From the NCBI RefSeq assembly GCF_000503775.1, contig NZ_KI629782.1, positions 2,295,579 through 2,359,578 of the forward strand: a stretch of DNA of 64,000 nucleotides. The letters run 5' to 3'. The position numbers and the translations under genes were made by a program. This document shows, piece after piece, positions 51,387 through 60,342 of the stretch. The stretch's first letter is position 1; each line of letters starts with the position of its first letter. The notes under the pieces were generated by a model that did not search any database, was not told the DNA's origin, and saw nothing but the letters and a program-made list of their open reading frames with translations. The stretch is from Brevibacillus panacihumi W25 (lineage in GTDB: Bacteria; Bacillota; Bacilli; Brevibacillales; Brevibacillaceae).

Positions 51387-52106
51387 TCAAGGTTGTTCCA
51401 GATTGTCTGGCGAATAGGCATTTCGCGGCATCGGCACGTCCGGTTTCCCTGTCGGATTGTTGTAGAGATACTGCGGAACCTTGCCGACGATCAAGGCTTC
51501 CGTGATGGGGATTCTGGTCGTGACCAATTGCTCATCGGTCGCGAACGGGATGATGATCCGCAACGTTACATCCACGTGGATATAGACCGTCACCAACACC
51601 ATATTGATCCCCGCTTGTTTCATGTCTGTTTCCAGACGTGTCTTGACTGCGCCGATGGGAGCAAACGAGATCGGAACATCCGGCCCGATATGTTCGAGAA
51701 AGACGTTTTTGGTCGCCACCCCGAGCGGGATCGATGTTTGCACATCCTCCCGCTCGAACTCCTGGAGGCGATTTTGAATGCGGGAGGTCGTCTCCCCTAC
51801 GATCCGGGAATACTCCTTGAAGTTGAAATTTACGGCTCGAATCACGCCGTCCTGGTCCTTTTCCATCAATACGATCTGATTGAAGTCCACTCCTTGCTGG
51901 CTGATCCGCTTGGTGACTGCATCCATGATGGCAAGCTTGGCAATCTGCTCTGCCTTGGCTTGCGCGATCAGCATCAGCGTGGGCTTCAGGCTGCGCTCCG
52001 CGATCACGAACAACAAGATCAGAATGGCTATGGTAATCAGGGTACCGGCTATGATCCGTTTCCCTCGTCTGCCCCGCCGGCCCCGCCGTCTTCTCTGAAA
52101 GCGCAC
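51387..52106 (-). CDS. yunB: Sporulation protein YunB
   Basis: 239 residues: a very basic N-terminus (RRRRGRRGRRGKR), one transmembrane helix (~18-36) and a conserved extracytoplasmic domain with AIMDAVTKRISQQGVDFNQIV and SIPLGVATKNVFLEHIGP. Matches YunB, made in the mother cell under sigma-E and needed for efficient sporulation. Monocistronic, upstream of the stalk-domain gene. Confidence 0.88.
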   Translation of the reverse strand: MRFQRRRRGRRGRRGKRIIAGTLITIAILILLFVIAERSLKPTLMLIAQAKAEQIAKLAIMDAVTKRISQQGVDFNQIVLMEKDQDGVIRAVNFNFKEYSRIVGETTSRIQNRLQEFEREDVQTSIPLGVATKNVFLEHIGPDVPISFAPIGAVKTRLETDMKQAGINMVLVTVYIHVDVTLRIIIPFATDEQLVTTRIPITEALIVGKVPQYLYNNPTGKPDVPMPRNAYSPDNLEQP

Positions 52107-52152
52107 TTGTGATCCCCTTCCCTGCCTGACGATGCCGATCGGCCTGGTTTAT

Positions 52153-54966
52153 CTATGGACGAACCGTACGCATGGACGAGCTTTTCTTTTTGGGTGCTGC
52201 TTTCTTTTCTTTAGAACGTCCGCCATACAATACGCCCCCAATCCCCGCTACAAAGGTTGGAATCCCCGAGGTGACAAGGATCAAGGCCCAATCCCGGAAG
52301 TTCAGGTCAGTGGTTTTGAAGATCGGCTGCAAGGCATCGATATATACCACGCCCAATACCAGGACCAGAGAGGAGACGACCGCCCAGACCAGGTATTTGT
52401 TTTCAAAAATATTGCGGTGAAAGACGCTGTATTGGCTGCGGCAGTCAAAGACGTGGATCAGCTGCGCCATCACGAGAGTAACGAAGGCGACGGTCTGTGC
52501 ATGCACCAGATCGTCCGGATTTTCGTGGAGTGTGAGCCAGAATGCCAACAAGGTCATCGCTCCGATCAAAAATCCGCGGCTGATGATTTTCCAGCCGAGA
52601 CCGCGGCTGAAGATGTTTTCGTTCTTGTTGCGCGGCTTTTGATACATCGTATCCCGCTCCGCTGGATCGACACCCAGTGCCATCGCTGGCAGGCCATCAG
52701 TCACCAGGTTCACCCATAAAATCTGGATCGGCACCAGAGGCAGCGGCAGACCCAGCAGCATTGCGAAAAACATGACGAGGATTTCTCCGACGTTGGAGGC
52801 TAACAGATAGCGGATAAACTTGCGAATATTGTCGTAGATGTTGCGTCCTTCCTCCACGGCGGCGACGATGGTGGCGAAGTTGTCGTCACGCAGTACGAGA
52901 TCAGCGGCTTCCTTGGTCACATCCGTCCCGGTGATGCCCATCGCGATGCCAATATCGGAGGTTTTGATCGCCGGAGCATCGTTGACTCCGTCACCCGTCA
53001 TCGCTACGACATGTCCTCTGCTTTGCAGGGCCCGTACAATCCGCAGCTTATGCTCTGGCGAGACGCGAGCGTAGACGGAGACGCGCTCGGCGTATTCCGC
53101 CAGTTGATCATCCGACATATTGTCCAGCTCCCGGCCCTCCAGCACTTCCCCGTATCCGCGCGTCATCCCGATCTGGCGGGCGATGGCTTCTGCCGTCACC
53201 TTGTGATCCCCGGTAATCATAACTGTCTTGATTCCAGCCTGATGACACAGGGCAATAGCAGGTCGTACCTCTTCTCGCGGCGGATCGATCATCCCGACAA
53301 GGCCGACAAACACCAGATGGTTTTCCATCGAAGTGTGGGGCTGTCCGGAACGATACCCTTGCAGTTGACGATAGCCGAAGGCGAGAACGCGAAGGGCGCG
53401 CGCCGCCATTTTTTCGGTCTGATCCAGGACCTGATGGCGCAGAGTGGCGGAAAGCGGCTGCAGCTCTCCCTTCCAGAGAATATGCGTAGAGCGGGCCAGT
53501 ATGGCCTCAGCCGCCCCTTTTGTCAACAAGGTATAGGTCCCGTCTGTTCCTTTTTCCACCACGGACATCATTTTGCGCTCCGAGTCAAAGGGGTACTCCT
53601 CTACCCGAACCGACTGCCCGTTTTTGCTGCGCTCAGAGCCTGTGCCTTGTCCTTTTGCCGCCAAGACTTTCAAGGCTCCCTCTGTCGGATCTCCCATGAC
53701 ATGCCAGGTCCGAGTCGTCTTGCCCATGCCCAGCAGCTTGCGAGCGCTCTGCTCCTCGCTGGTCAACGTGGCATTGTTGCAGCGATCCGCGATACGCAGA
53801 ATCTGGTTCAAGGCGCCATCTCTGGCTGGCGACACCGTTTTTCCATAGAGGTGAAACGCTCCCTGCGGCTCATACCCTCTGCCGCTTACCTCGTACATGG
53901 TGTCACTGTGCCACACATGGGTGACGGTCATCTTGTTCTGCGTCAAAGTTCCGGTCTTGTCTGAGCAAATGACAGAGGCGCATCCCAACGTCTCCACTGA
54001 CGGCAGCTTGCGAACGATGGCGTTGCGCCGAATCATGCGCTGTACGCCCAGGGCAAGCGCAACCGTCACGATCGCAGGAAGTCCTTCCGGTATGGCTGCG
54101 ACTGCCAAGCTAACACCCGCCAGGAACATGGTAAACAGTTCATGGCCATGCCAAATCCCAGCCACGATCACTACGATGGTCAGCAAGACGGCGACTACGA
54201 CCAGCATCTTACCCATTTGCTCCAGTCTGACCTGCAATGGCGTCTCGGCTTCCTCTGCTGTGTTCATCAGATGCGCGATTTTACCAATCTCGGTGTTCAT
54301 TCCTGTCTCGACGACAATGCCGCTTCCTGTCCCTCCGGTGACCATCGTCCCCATGAACCCGAGGTTTTTCTGGTCCCCGAGCGGAACCTGTGCTCCGTTC
54401 GTATGCTCCAGCTTGCGGGCGGTCTTGCTGACAGGCAAGGATTCTCCCGTCAATGCCGACTCCTCAATCTCCAGTCGATTGGCCGAGACGAGACGCAGAT
54501 CCGCTGGCACGCGATCTCCTGCCTCCAGCAAGACCAGATCTCCCGGCACGAGTTGGGAGGCGGGAATCATCGAGAGGTGTCCATCCCGCATTACCCTCGC
54601 CATCGGGGAAGCTAGATCCTTCAACGCTTGCAAGGATCGCTCCGCCCGCGCTTCCTGGATGAAGCCCAGTACGCCATTGATGATGATGATGGCGATAATG
54701 GTGATCGCATCCAGATACTCTCCGAGAAAGTACGAGATCAACGTGGCAATGAACAGAATGACCACCATAAAATCCTTGAACTGATCAAGAAAGACCGTAT
54801 AGAGAGGCTTTTTCTTGCTCTCAGCCAACTTGTTGGCGCCTTGTTTTGCCAGCCTCCGCTCAGCCTCCTGTTGAGCCAGTCCCTGCGACGAATTGCTCTG
54901 AAGGGCTTCGATCACTTCGGTTGCTGCCAACGTGTACCATTTTCGAATGGGTTGCTGTGATTCCAC
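52153..54966 (-). CDS. Calcium-translocating P-type ATPase (YloB/SERCA type)
   Basis: About 937 residues, ten predicted helices. P-type signatures: LTGESLPVSK (~176), PEGLPAIVTVALALG (~295), phosphorylation site CSDKTGTLTQNK (Asp ~336), and hinge GDGVNDAPAIK (~620). The arrangement and the C-terminal Cation_ATPase_C domain are those of Ca2+ pumps of the YloB family, which in spore-formers are expressed in sporulation. The GTG at 54966 is favoured by GGAGGAG six bases upstream; ATGs at 54972 and 54981 are too close to it. Transcribed from its own promoter after the ytaF terminator. Confidence 0.93.
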   Translation of the reverse strand: MESQQPIRKWYTLAATEVIEALQSNSSQGLAQQEAERRLAKQGANKLAESKKKPLYTVFLDQFKDFMVVILFIATLISYFLGEYLDAITIIAIIIINGVLGFIQEARAERSLQALKDLASPMARVMRDGHLSMIPASQLVPGDLVLLEAGDRVPADLRLVSANRLEIEESALTGESLPVSKTARKLEHTNGAQVPLGDQKNLGFMGTMVTGGTGSGIVVETGMNTEIGKIAHLMNTAEEAETPLQVRLEQMGKMLVVVAVLLTIVVIVAGIWHGHELFTMFLAGVSLAVAAIPEGLPAIVTVALALGVQRMIRRNAIVRKLPSVETLGCASVICSDKTGTLTQNKMTVTHVWHSDTMYEVSGRGYEPQGAFHLYGKTVSPARDGALNQILRIADRCNNATLTSEEQSARKLLGMGKTTRTWHVMGDPTEGALKVLAAKGQGTGSERSKNGQSVRVEEYPFDSERKMMSVVEKGTDGTYTLLTKGAAEAILARSTHILWKGELQPLSATLRHQVLDQTEKMAARALRVLAFGYRQLQGYRSGQPHTSMENHLVFVGLVGMIDPPREEVRPAIALCHQAGIKTVMITGDHKVTAEAIARQIGMTRGYGEVLEGRELDNMSDDQLAEYAERVSVYARVSPEHKLRIVRALQSRGHVVAMTGDGVNDAPAIKTSDIGIAMGITGTDVTKEAADLVLRDDNFATIVAAVEEGRNIYDNIRKFIRYLLASNVGEILVMFFAMLLGLPLPLVPIQILWVNLVTDGLPAMALGVDPAERDTMYQKPRNKNENIFSRGLGWKIISRGFLIGAMTLLAFWLTLHENPDDLVHAQTVAFVTLVMAQLIHVFDCRSQYSVFHRNIFENKYLVWAVVSSLVLVLGVVYIDALQPIFKTTDLNFRDWALILVTSGIPTFVAGIGGVLYGGRSKEKKAAPKKKSSSMRTVRP

Positions 54967-55020
54967 CTTCATCTCCTCCATCCACTTCTCACTCTTTCTC
55001 ATGTCTATGCAGACGAGCTG

Positions 55021-55056
55021 GAAAATAAAACAACCCGTCCTCTTGAATGGACGGGT
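55021..55056 (-). terminator. Terminator of ytaF
   Basis: ACCCGTCC/GGACGGGT (55033-55040 with 55049-55056), followed on the minus strand by TTGTTTTATTTTC. Confidence 0.75.
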
Positions 55057-55075
55057 CTGACAGGAAGCATATGAT

Positions 55076-55753
55076 TTAGAAGATTTTCGCCACGCCAATG
55101 CAGATCAATAAGATCGGCGGAAGCCAGGTGAGTCCTGACAGCCATTTATGCTGCCCAATCCCGCGTCCCAAGGCCAATCCTGTCCACAGCAGCAAGGCGC
55201 TCATCACCGCGATGCAAAGGGAGACTAGCAGGGGCGAATACCCCAAAAACGTCAAGCTAATCCCCGCTCCAAAGGCATCCAAGGACAGGGCAAACCCCAG
55301 TATGACGGCTTCCCAGCCCATAATATGCCCTGAGCGGTCCGCATCCGCTTGGGACGGATCGCGCAGGATCTGAATCATCAAGCCAAACATGCGAAACTGC
55401 GACAACACCGTACGTTCTGGCTCTCTCTGTCCAGCAGCATCGACAGGAGGGGGAAGCTCCTCCTGACTTGATTCAGCTTGTGGAGGGGAGGAGACAAGCC
55501 GCCAAAACGTAAACAAGCCCATCGCGATCAAGACAGCAGCCCCTACCCGCTGACCGACTTCGGGGGTTAACCAGTAGGTAAGCGAGGAGCCTACCATCAT
55601 GACACCGTACACCACAGCAAACGAACATCCAGACACCACGATCAGAGACAGAAATGGCATTTTCATCTTTCGCAGCCCATACGTCAAGCCAACACTGACA
55701 CTGTCCATGCTGATGGCCAGGGAAACGAGCAGGAGTGATAGCCATCCGCTCAT
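55076..55753 (-). CDS. ytaF: Sporulation membrane protein YtaF (MntP-like)
   Basis: 225 residues, six helices in two repeats, with MDSVSVGLTYGLRKMKMP (~16-33) and SLDAFGAGISLTFLGYSP (~160-177); the paired Asp-Ser and Asp-Ala motifs are those of the MntP/YtaF family. The hydrophilic middle (~88-130) fits YtaF better than the manganese exporter MntP. YtaF is a sigma-E-dependent sporulation protein of unknown transport role. Confidence 0.82.
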   Translation of the reverse strand: MSGWLSLLLVSLAISMDSVSVGLTYGLRKMKMPFLSLIVVSGCSFAVVYGVMMVGSSLTYWLTPEVGQRVGAAVLIAMGLFTFWRLVSSPPQAESSQEELPPPVDAAGQREPERTVLSQFRMFGLMIQILRDPSQADADRSGHIMGWEAVILGFALSLDAFGAGISLTFLGYSPLLVSLCIAVMSALLLWTGLALGRGIGQHKWLSGLTWLPPILLICIGVAKIF

Positions 55754-55930
55754 ATATGGTCACCTCTTTCCCGTTGCCTACTAGGTATACGCGGAGGGCC
55801 CATCCATTGTGCATGAACATGCTATGTGGTTTGAAGCGATGCTGCTGGGAGGATCCTGGTTTGTAAATCGCCAAGCGTTCTGCATGCTGAAACGGGAATT
55901 TTCCAACTGCCAAAAAACGGAACAAGTAAA

Positions 55931-55966
55931 AACCAAGCGGACAACACTGTGGTAGTCCGCTTGGTT
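55931..55966 (-). terminator. Terminator of the interrupted lipoprotein gene
   Basis: AACCAAGCGGAC and GTCCGCTTGGTT form a perfect 12-bp stem, then T5 on the minus strand. It lies 43 bases after the reconstructed lipoprotein stop at 56009, and no other intact minus-strand gene precedes it. Confidence 0.75.
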
Positions 55967-56063
55967 AAGGATGTAAAAGATCTTTCTGCTCTTAAGGGAA
56001 TTTCAAACTCATTTAATTGTTATTTGGTTGTCAGAAGAACTATCATTACTAAAAATAATTCCC

Positions 56064-56069
56064 CATTTA
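56064..56069. repeat. Target-site duplication, left copy
   Basis: CATTTA, repeated at 58049-58054 directly outside the right inverted repeat. Confidence 0.8.
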
Positions 56070-56105
56070 GAGAGCCCTGCAAAAGTCCACCTACTATCTG
56101 TAAAC

Positions 56106-56139
56106 TGAATCCCCAGTGCTTTTAGGTACTGGGGATTCA
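56106..56139 (+). repeat. Perfect 12-bp hairpin near the IS left end
   Basis: TGAATCCCCAGT and ACTGGGGATTCA, separated by 10 bases. A related CCCCAGTGC occurs again at 56395, just upstream of the transposase start. Confidence 0.6.
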
Positions 56140-56162
56140 TGTGTCGTGAATGTAGCTGTAGT

Positions 56163-56367
56163 GGGGAGAAGCATGTTTCCGATCTGCGCTACGGTCTACG
56201 TCCCGCAAGGGAGTTAAACTGTCCGCTCCACAGCGATCCTGGGGGAAGCGCAAAACGGCGCGCAGCTCCGGAGTTTATTCATAGGTTGCGCTTCTGTTTC
56301 CCCGGGCTTCGCTGTTCCGCTAGGCTGGACTCCGCCAATCGCTCCGCCTGGAAACCTGCTTCTCCTC
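56163..56367. repeat. ~205-base imperfect foldback inside the IS
   Basis: GGGGAGAAGCATGTTTCC (56163-56180) faces GGAAACCTGCTTCTCC (56350-56365), and an inner arm CAGCG...GAAGCGCAA (56231-56253) faces TTGCGCTTC...CGCTG (56286-56313). GC-rich, without a credible reading frame, in the leader of the transposase. Confidence 0.55.
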
Positions 56368-56419
56368 CGAAACAGTAGGTTTTCAAAGGCTGAACCCCAG
56401 TGCCCTTAGACATTGATGT

Positions 56420-57946
56420 TTGTTGTACAATGAGAAGAAAACGAAAGAGTGGGAACCATTGCTACAGCCCTCTAAACAAATGACGGCATCTTTCCATGCC
56501 GAATTATACAAACTGATTCCCGAGGATCACCCATTACGAAAAATCAATGAAATCGTAGATTTCACGTTTATTCATGACTTAGTTCGTTCCTCTTATTGTG
56601 AGCATTACGGAAGACCTGCTAACGAACCAGAACTCCTGTTTCGTTTGCTGTTTTTACAAGTTCTCTACAATCTTTCGGATGAACGCATCATTCAGGAAAC
56701 GCAGGTAAACCTCGCTTACAAGTGGTTTTTAGGTGTAAATCCGGAGGATAACCTTCCTGACCCCTCCCAACTGTCTCGCTTTCGTAATCATCGATTAGGA
56801 GCAGGAGCCGTGGATGAGGTGCTCATATCAGTTGTGCGTCAGTGCATCGAAAAAGGTCTTGTGAAGTCAAAGACGATCATCATGGACTCCACCCATACAC
56901 TGGCAGCTTCGCAAAAACAAAAGCCACTTGAAGTACTTCGAGATGCGGCGAAGCGCCTGTTCCGTGTTGTGGTGAAAAAGCATCCCAAGCTTGAGAAGAA
57001 ACTCCCGAAGTTACCGGGGTTGAGGAAAGAAGATCAAGAGGATGCCGAGAAGATCATGCTTCAGTACCTGGCTAATCTTGGGGAAACTGTTGAGTTGTTG
57101 TTGCCGGATCATGAAGGTTCCATCTCGGAGAAAGTTCGAATCGCCAAGGCCATCGTGGAAGACGAGCGTCTCCTTGCCAATAAAGGCATTATGTCGGCCA
57201 TTGATCCGGATGCACGCTTTGGATGGAAGAGCAATACAAAATCCTTTTTTGGCTACAAAGAACATATCGCCATGACAGAAGAAGAGATCATTACGGCTGT
57301 GGAAGTTACTGAAGGAAGTTCGGATGACGGCAAACAATTCAAAGAACTTTTGAATCAAACCTTGGACGCAGGTATAGAAGTACATGAAGTGATTGCTGAC
57401 ACTGCATATTCGGGTAAAGATAATTTGGAAGAGATGAAAAGTAAGCAGATTCAACCCGTCGTACCACTTAACCCGATCGTACATAACGGAGGGCTTAGAC
57501 AAGAAGGTTTTGAATACAACAAGGATGCAGACTTTGTTATTTGTCCGGCAGGACAACACAGTATTCGAAAAGCTGTCCAAGGAAGCAAGCAAAGTGGCAA
57601 TAGTCGTTCTCTTGTTTTCTATTTCGATACCGAGAAATGCAAGGCGTGCCCGCTTAAGGAAGGATGCTTCAAGCCAGGAGCGAAGAGCAAAACCTATTCC
57701 ATTCGGATTGTGGCGGAACATTACCAAGAGCAAATCGAGTTTGAGAACAACGATACGTTCAAGGAACGTATTTGTCGCAGACCGATTATTGAACATAAAA
57801 ATGCGGAACTAAAAAGGTATCATGGGATGACCAAGGCTAAGTACCGTGGTCTCTTTCGCATGCGAATACAGGCCATACTTACGACTTTCGTCGTAAATGT
57901 AAAACGGATGATAAAATTAACAGAGAAAATGCAGTCCGCCTCCTGA
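56420..57946 (+). CDS. IS1182-family transposase
   Basis: A 508-residue DDE transposase. N-terminal DUF772-type domain (LIPEDHPLRKINEIVDF, then LFRLLFLQVLYNLSDERI), catalytic residues visible in IMDSTHTLA (first Asp, ~157), VIADTAYSG (second Asp, ~330) and IEHKNAELKRYHGM (Glu, ~470), with a Cys-containing insert (CKACPLKEGCF). The frame appears intact. The TTG at 56420 is only one option; TTG 56459 or ATG 56479 are better placed after GAGTGGGAACC. Intact ends and gene suggest it may still be mobile. Confidence 0.9.
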   Translation: MLYNEKKTKEWEPLLQPSKQMTASFHAELYKLIPEDHPLRKINEIVDFTFIHDLVRSSYCEHYGRPANEPELLFRLLFLQVLYNLSDERIIQETQVNLAYKWFLGVNPEDNLPDPSQLSRFRNHRLGAGAVDEVLISVVRQCIEKGLVKSKTIIMDSTHTLAASQKQKPLEVLRDAAKRLFRVVVKKHPKLEKKLPKLPGLRKEDQEDAEKIMLQYLANLGETVELLLPDHEGSISEKVRIAKAIVEDERLLANKGIMSAIDPDARFGWKSNTKSFFGYKEHIAMTEEEIITAVEVTEGSSDDGKQFKELLNQTLDAGIEVHEVIADTAYSGKDNLEEMKSKQIQPVVPLNPIVHNGGLRQEGFEYNKDADFVICPAGQHSIRKAVQGSKQSGNSRSLVFYFDTEKCKACPLKEGCFKPGAKSKTYSIRIVAEHYQEQIEFENNDTFKERICRRPIIEHKNAELKRYHGMTKAKYRGLFRMRIQAILTTFVVNVKRMIKLTEKMQSAS

Positions 57947-57968
57947 GGGAGATTGAACTGCATTTTTT
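57926..57968 (+). terminator. Transposase terminator
   Basis: AAAATGCAGT/ACTGCATTTT (57926-57935 with 57957-57966) and T6; the stop codon is in the loop. Confidence 0.75.
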
Positions 57969-58497
57969 CGTTATTGCCCTCTTTTTTACACAATTCAATG
58001 GGGTTACTCGAGTTGCAAGCTCCAACAAGGGGATTTTGCAGAGCTCTCCATTTATCACCTTTTTTTTCTAGGGATAAGGTTAATTCATTTGGTATTTCCA
58101 CACCTTTGGCTCCCTGAATTTTGTACTGAACTTTGATAGATACTACCCCATTTTCCCCCTCTTGTGTCTCAAGTATCTTAAACTCTGTGAGTTGATGTCT
58201 TTCAATAGAAGCTTTAAATCTATCCTTATCGGGCACATTGGACCCACCAAGCATTTCATACGCTTTATCTACCTCTTTATTCTTGATGGCTGCAAGATAT
58301 TGACTGACAGTGTCCTCCGGTGACTCACCTTGAGTTGAACATCCCATTATCGAAATTGTTAGCAACAAGAAAACAAGCACCATTGTTAATTTCTTTTTCA
58401 TAAAAACCTCCCATTTTTTGGTAGATTAGTTCTCGCAATTGTGTTACCATTCAACATTTTACCATATTTAGTAAAAATATGAAATGGAGTGATTGCT

Positions 58498-59028
58498 TTG
58501 ACTAAAACAAAAAAGGCTTTAATGATTGGCAGTCTAGTTTTAACAATGCTTGCCCCCTCTATCGCCTCCGCCGAAGTTGGTAAAACTAACAAAGACTATG
58601 AAAAGCTTTATGGCCCAGAAAGTGGAAGCCATCGATTCTTATCGGAAAGTGAGATTAAAGAGCGACTACAAACAGAAGGTGACATAGAGATACAAGCGTC
58701 ATATGGAAAAATCTTATGGTCGGCTGAATATGTGGTAAATTCTTTCTATGTAATTCCTAAAGCTGTATATGTAGCTTCGGCAACTAATAACAACATACGA
58801 ATATTGTCAGATGCGCAAAAAAATACAGGGAGCAACTCAACTTATGACATTGAGTTGGTGGAATGGAATGATTGGGCAAATGGATGGGCAGTCGTACAGG
58901 AAGTTGAAATGCGTATTGGCTCAAAACAATACGAATACTTTGAAGACTTAGATGATGATGTTGATTATCGTCTTAGAGTCGTTGGAAATGTGAAAGGAAT
59001 TGTCACGGTATACCAACAAACCAGATAA
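58498..59028 (+). CDS. Secreted protein of unknown function
   Basis: A 176-residue protein with a textbook signal peptide (TKTKKALMIGSLVLTMLAPSIASA, about 25 residues) and a mature acidic, Tyr/Val-rich beta domain (DIELVEWNDWANGWAVVQEVEM). The TTG at 58498 fits the GGAG eight bases upstream; the GTG at 58489 overlaps it. Divergent from the interrupted lipoprotein gene with a 96-base gap, and AT-richer than the region around. No family recognised. Confidence 0.7.
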   Translation: MTKTKKALMIGSLVLTMLAPSIASAEVGKTNKDYEKLYGPESGSHRFLSESEIKERLQTEGDIEIQASYGKILWSAEYVVNSFYVIPKAVYVASATNNNIRILSDAQKNTGSNSTYDIELVEWNDWANGWAVVQEVEMRIGSKQYEYFEDLDDDVDYRLRVVGNVKGIVTVYQQTR

Positions 59029-59040
59029 TTCTTCGGAAAA

Positions 59041-59299
59041 CTAACTGAAGAACTCTTTATCATATCCCCCCTTAATAGTCAGATACATCAAAAAGTCTGC
59101 ACTTACTTGGGGGGATATTCTTAATTTCTTAATAGTAGTAGGAGTGTTTTGCCGTAAACTGAAATTGAGTAAAGGTAGGACATACTCATGATTCAGCTCA
59201 TTTAACCCAAATGGTAATATTTCGAAGCACTCTACCTGCATTTTTAAAGGTTAACCATGCAAGATCGTTATCTATCGAGTGGTAAACGAGTTTCTCAAG
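59041..59299 (-). pseudogene. Possible gene remnant behind the WYL regulator
   Basis: One frame reads LEKLVYHSIDNDLAWLTFK immediately after the WYL stop; a second, starting at ATG 59241 without ribosome site, reads MQVECFEILPFGLNEL and on to a stop at 59041 (66 residues). They would join if one A of the AAAAA tract at 59231-59235 were absent. Composition resembles coding sequence. No start exists for the first part, so this is likely the tail of a lost gene, and could be chance. Confidence 0.3.
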
Positions 59300-60259
59300 T
59301 TAATTAAACTCCACATCACTGTACAGTCCTGCTATCTCCAACGCTGCCGTCTTGACTGCCGCAGCCAAACGGGCCGGTTCGAGAACCCGCACTTTATTTC
59401 GGAAGGAGAGCAAAAAACTGATCAGCCAATCCTGGTCAGGCATGGTGGTCCGGACGAGGAGAGAGCCATCCGGCTGCCGTTCAATGTCATCCTCGTCAAA
59501 TCGATCCGCAACCACAGCTTTCAACGCGCTGGAGAAGTGCAGGACGACATCGACCATAGGCCCGGGGCGGTCCGGCAGCTGCCTCCATTTTTCATTCAGT
59601 TTTTCTAGCTCCATATCCCGTCGTTGGAACGTTTCTGCTTGCGTCTGCAGATCTCGGATTCGTGAGAGCCGAAAAATCCGGTAATCCTCACGTTCCAAAC
59701 AATAGCCGTGCAAATACCACTTGTACCCTTTGAGGACAAGGCCCATCGGTTCCACGCGCCGCATCGTTTCTTGCCCTAGATGGTCGGTATAGGAGAAGCT
59801 AACCAGCTTTTTTTCCTTTGCTGCATGGTTCAAGACCTCATATTTTTTCCGCTCTGCCTCACTCGATCTCCAAGGCGTAAAATCGACCAGGATTTGGTCG
59901 CGATCAGCCAAACTCCCTTGTTCTGTCTGCGAGACCAAGGCGCCAACCTTTTCAAGCAACCGCTCCATGCTCGATTCACTCAGTGCTTTGGTAGATTGGA
60001 GACCACGCAGCGCAGTCAGCATGGCGATCAACTCGTCATGAGAGAGCATCTGCCGATCCAATCGGAAGCTGTCCATGATTTCATAGCCCCCTTCTGTACC
60101 CATATAGGAAACAATCGGTATACCTGCCAGACTCAAAGACTCCATATCACGGTAGATGGTGCGAAGCGACACTTCCATCCGTTCTGCCAACTCTTGTGCC
60201 TGCACTCTCTTCCGGTTTAAAAGAATGATAGTGATCGCCATAAGGCGCTCCAGTTTCAT
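59300..60259 (-). CDS. YafY-type HTH/WYL-domain regulator
   Basis: 319 residues: N-terminal winged helix (RKRVQAQELAERMEVSLRTIYRDMESLSLAGIP, ~15-48), a WYL domain (~140-215: FSYTDHLGQETMRRVEPMGLVLKGYKWYLHGYC) and a C-terminal WCX domain (~240-319). WYL proteins sense nucleotides or small ligands. It follows the DHA2 pump gene by 83 bases on the same strand and may regulate it. Confidence 0.9.
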   Translation of the reverse strand: MKLERLMAITIILLNRKRVQAQELAERMEVSLRTIYRDMESLSLAGIPIVSYMGTEGGYEIMDSFRLDRQMLSHDELIAMLTALRGLQSTKALSESSMERLLEKVGALVSQTEQGSLADRDQILVDFTPWRSSEAERKKYEVLNHAAKEKKLVSFSYTDHLGQETMRRVEPMGLVLKGYKWYLHGYCLEREDYRIFRLSRIRDLQTQAETFQRRDMELEKLNEKWRQLPDRPGPMVDVVLHFSSALKAVVADRFDEDDIERQPDGSLLVRTTMPDQDWLISFLLSFRNKVRVLEPARLAAAVKTAALEIAGLYSDVEFN

Positions 60260-60342
60260 GGCCGTGCCTCCTGTACAATTCCTGATACCCCAATCATAAA
60301 CCGAGTTTCATCTGGATCAAGGTATGTTTCTTGAGGGCCTGA

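Larger units (their letters stand above)
56070..58048 (+). mobile_element. Insertion sequence, IS1182 family, 1979 bp
   Basis: Bounded by imperfect inverted repeats: left GAGAGCCCTGCAAAAGTCC (56070), right end reads inward GAGAGCTCTGCAAAATCCC (from 58048). A CATTTA duplication flanks it (56064-56069, 58049-58054). It contains one transposase gene, a 12-bp hairpin (56106-56139) and a long foldback (56163-56367). Removing it restores a lipoprotein gene, so the ends are set by sequence, not only by homology. Confidence 0.9.
56009..58401 (-). pseudogene. Lipoprotein gene interrupted by the insertion sequence
   Basis: The 5' part (58401-58049) starts at an ATG after GGGAGG and encodes a lipoprotein with lipobox ISIMGCST and a DUF4878-like domain (EDTVSQYLAAIKNKEVDKAYEML). 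The 3' part (56063-56009) continues the frame as WGIIFSNDSSSDNQITIK and a stop. Joining them without the IS and one target copy gives exactly 136 codons. The currently readable frame runs on into the IS for a chimeric 193-residue product ending at 57820. Loss of the last ~19 residues is the only native change. Confidence 0.85.

Noticed and set aside
51377..51388. TGAAACGTTTCA as a cre site
   Set aside because: A perfect 12-bp palindrome, but one central base pair short of the 14-bp cre consensus, and located at the end of yunB.
56139..56378. 79-codon plus-strand frame in the IS leader
   Set aside because: It coincides with the long foldback, has no ribosome site and has a composition explained by the repeat.
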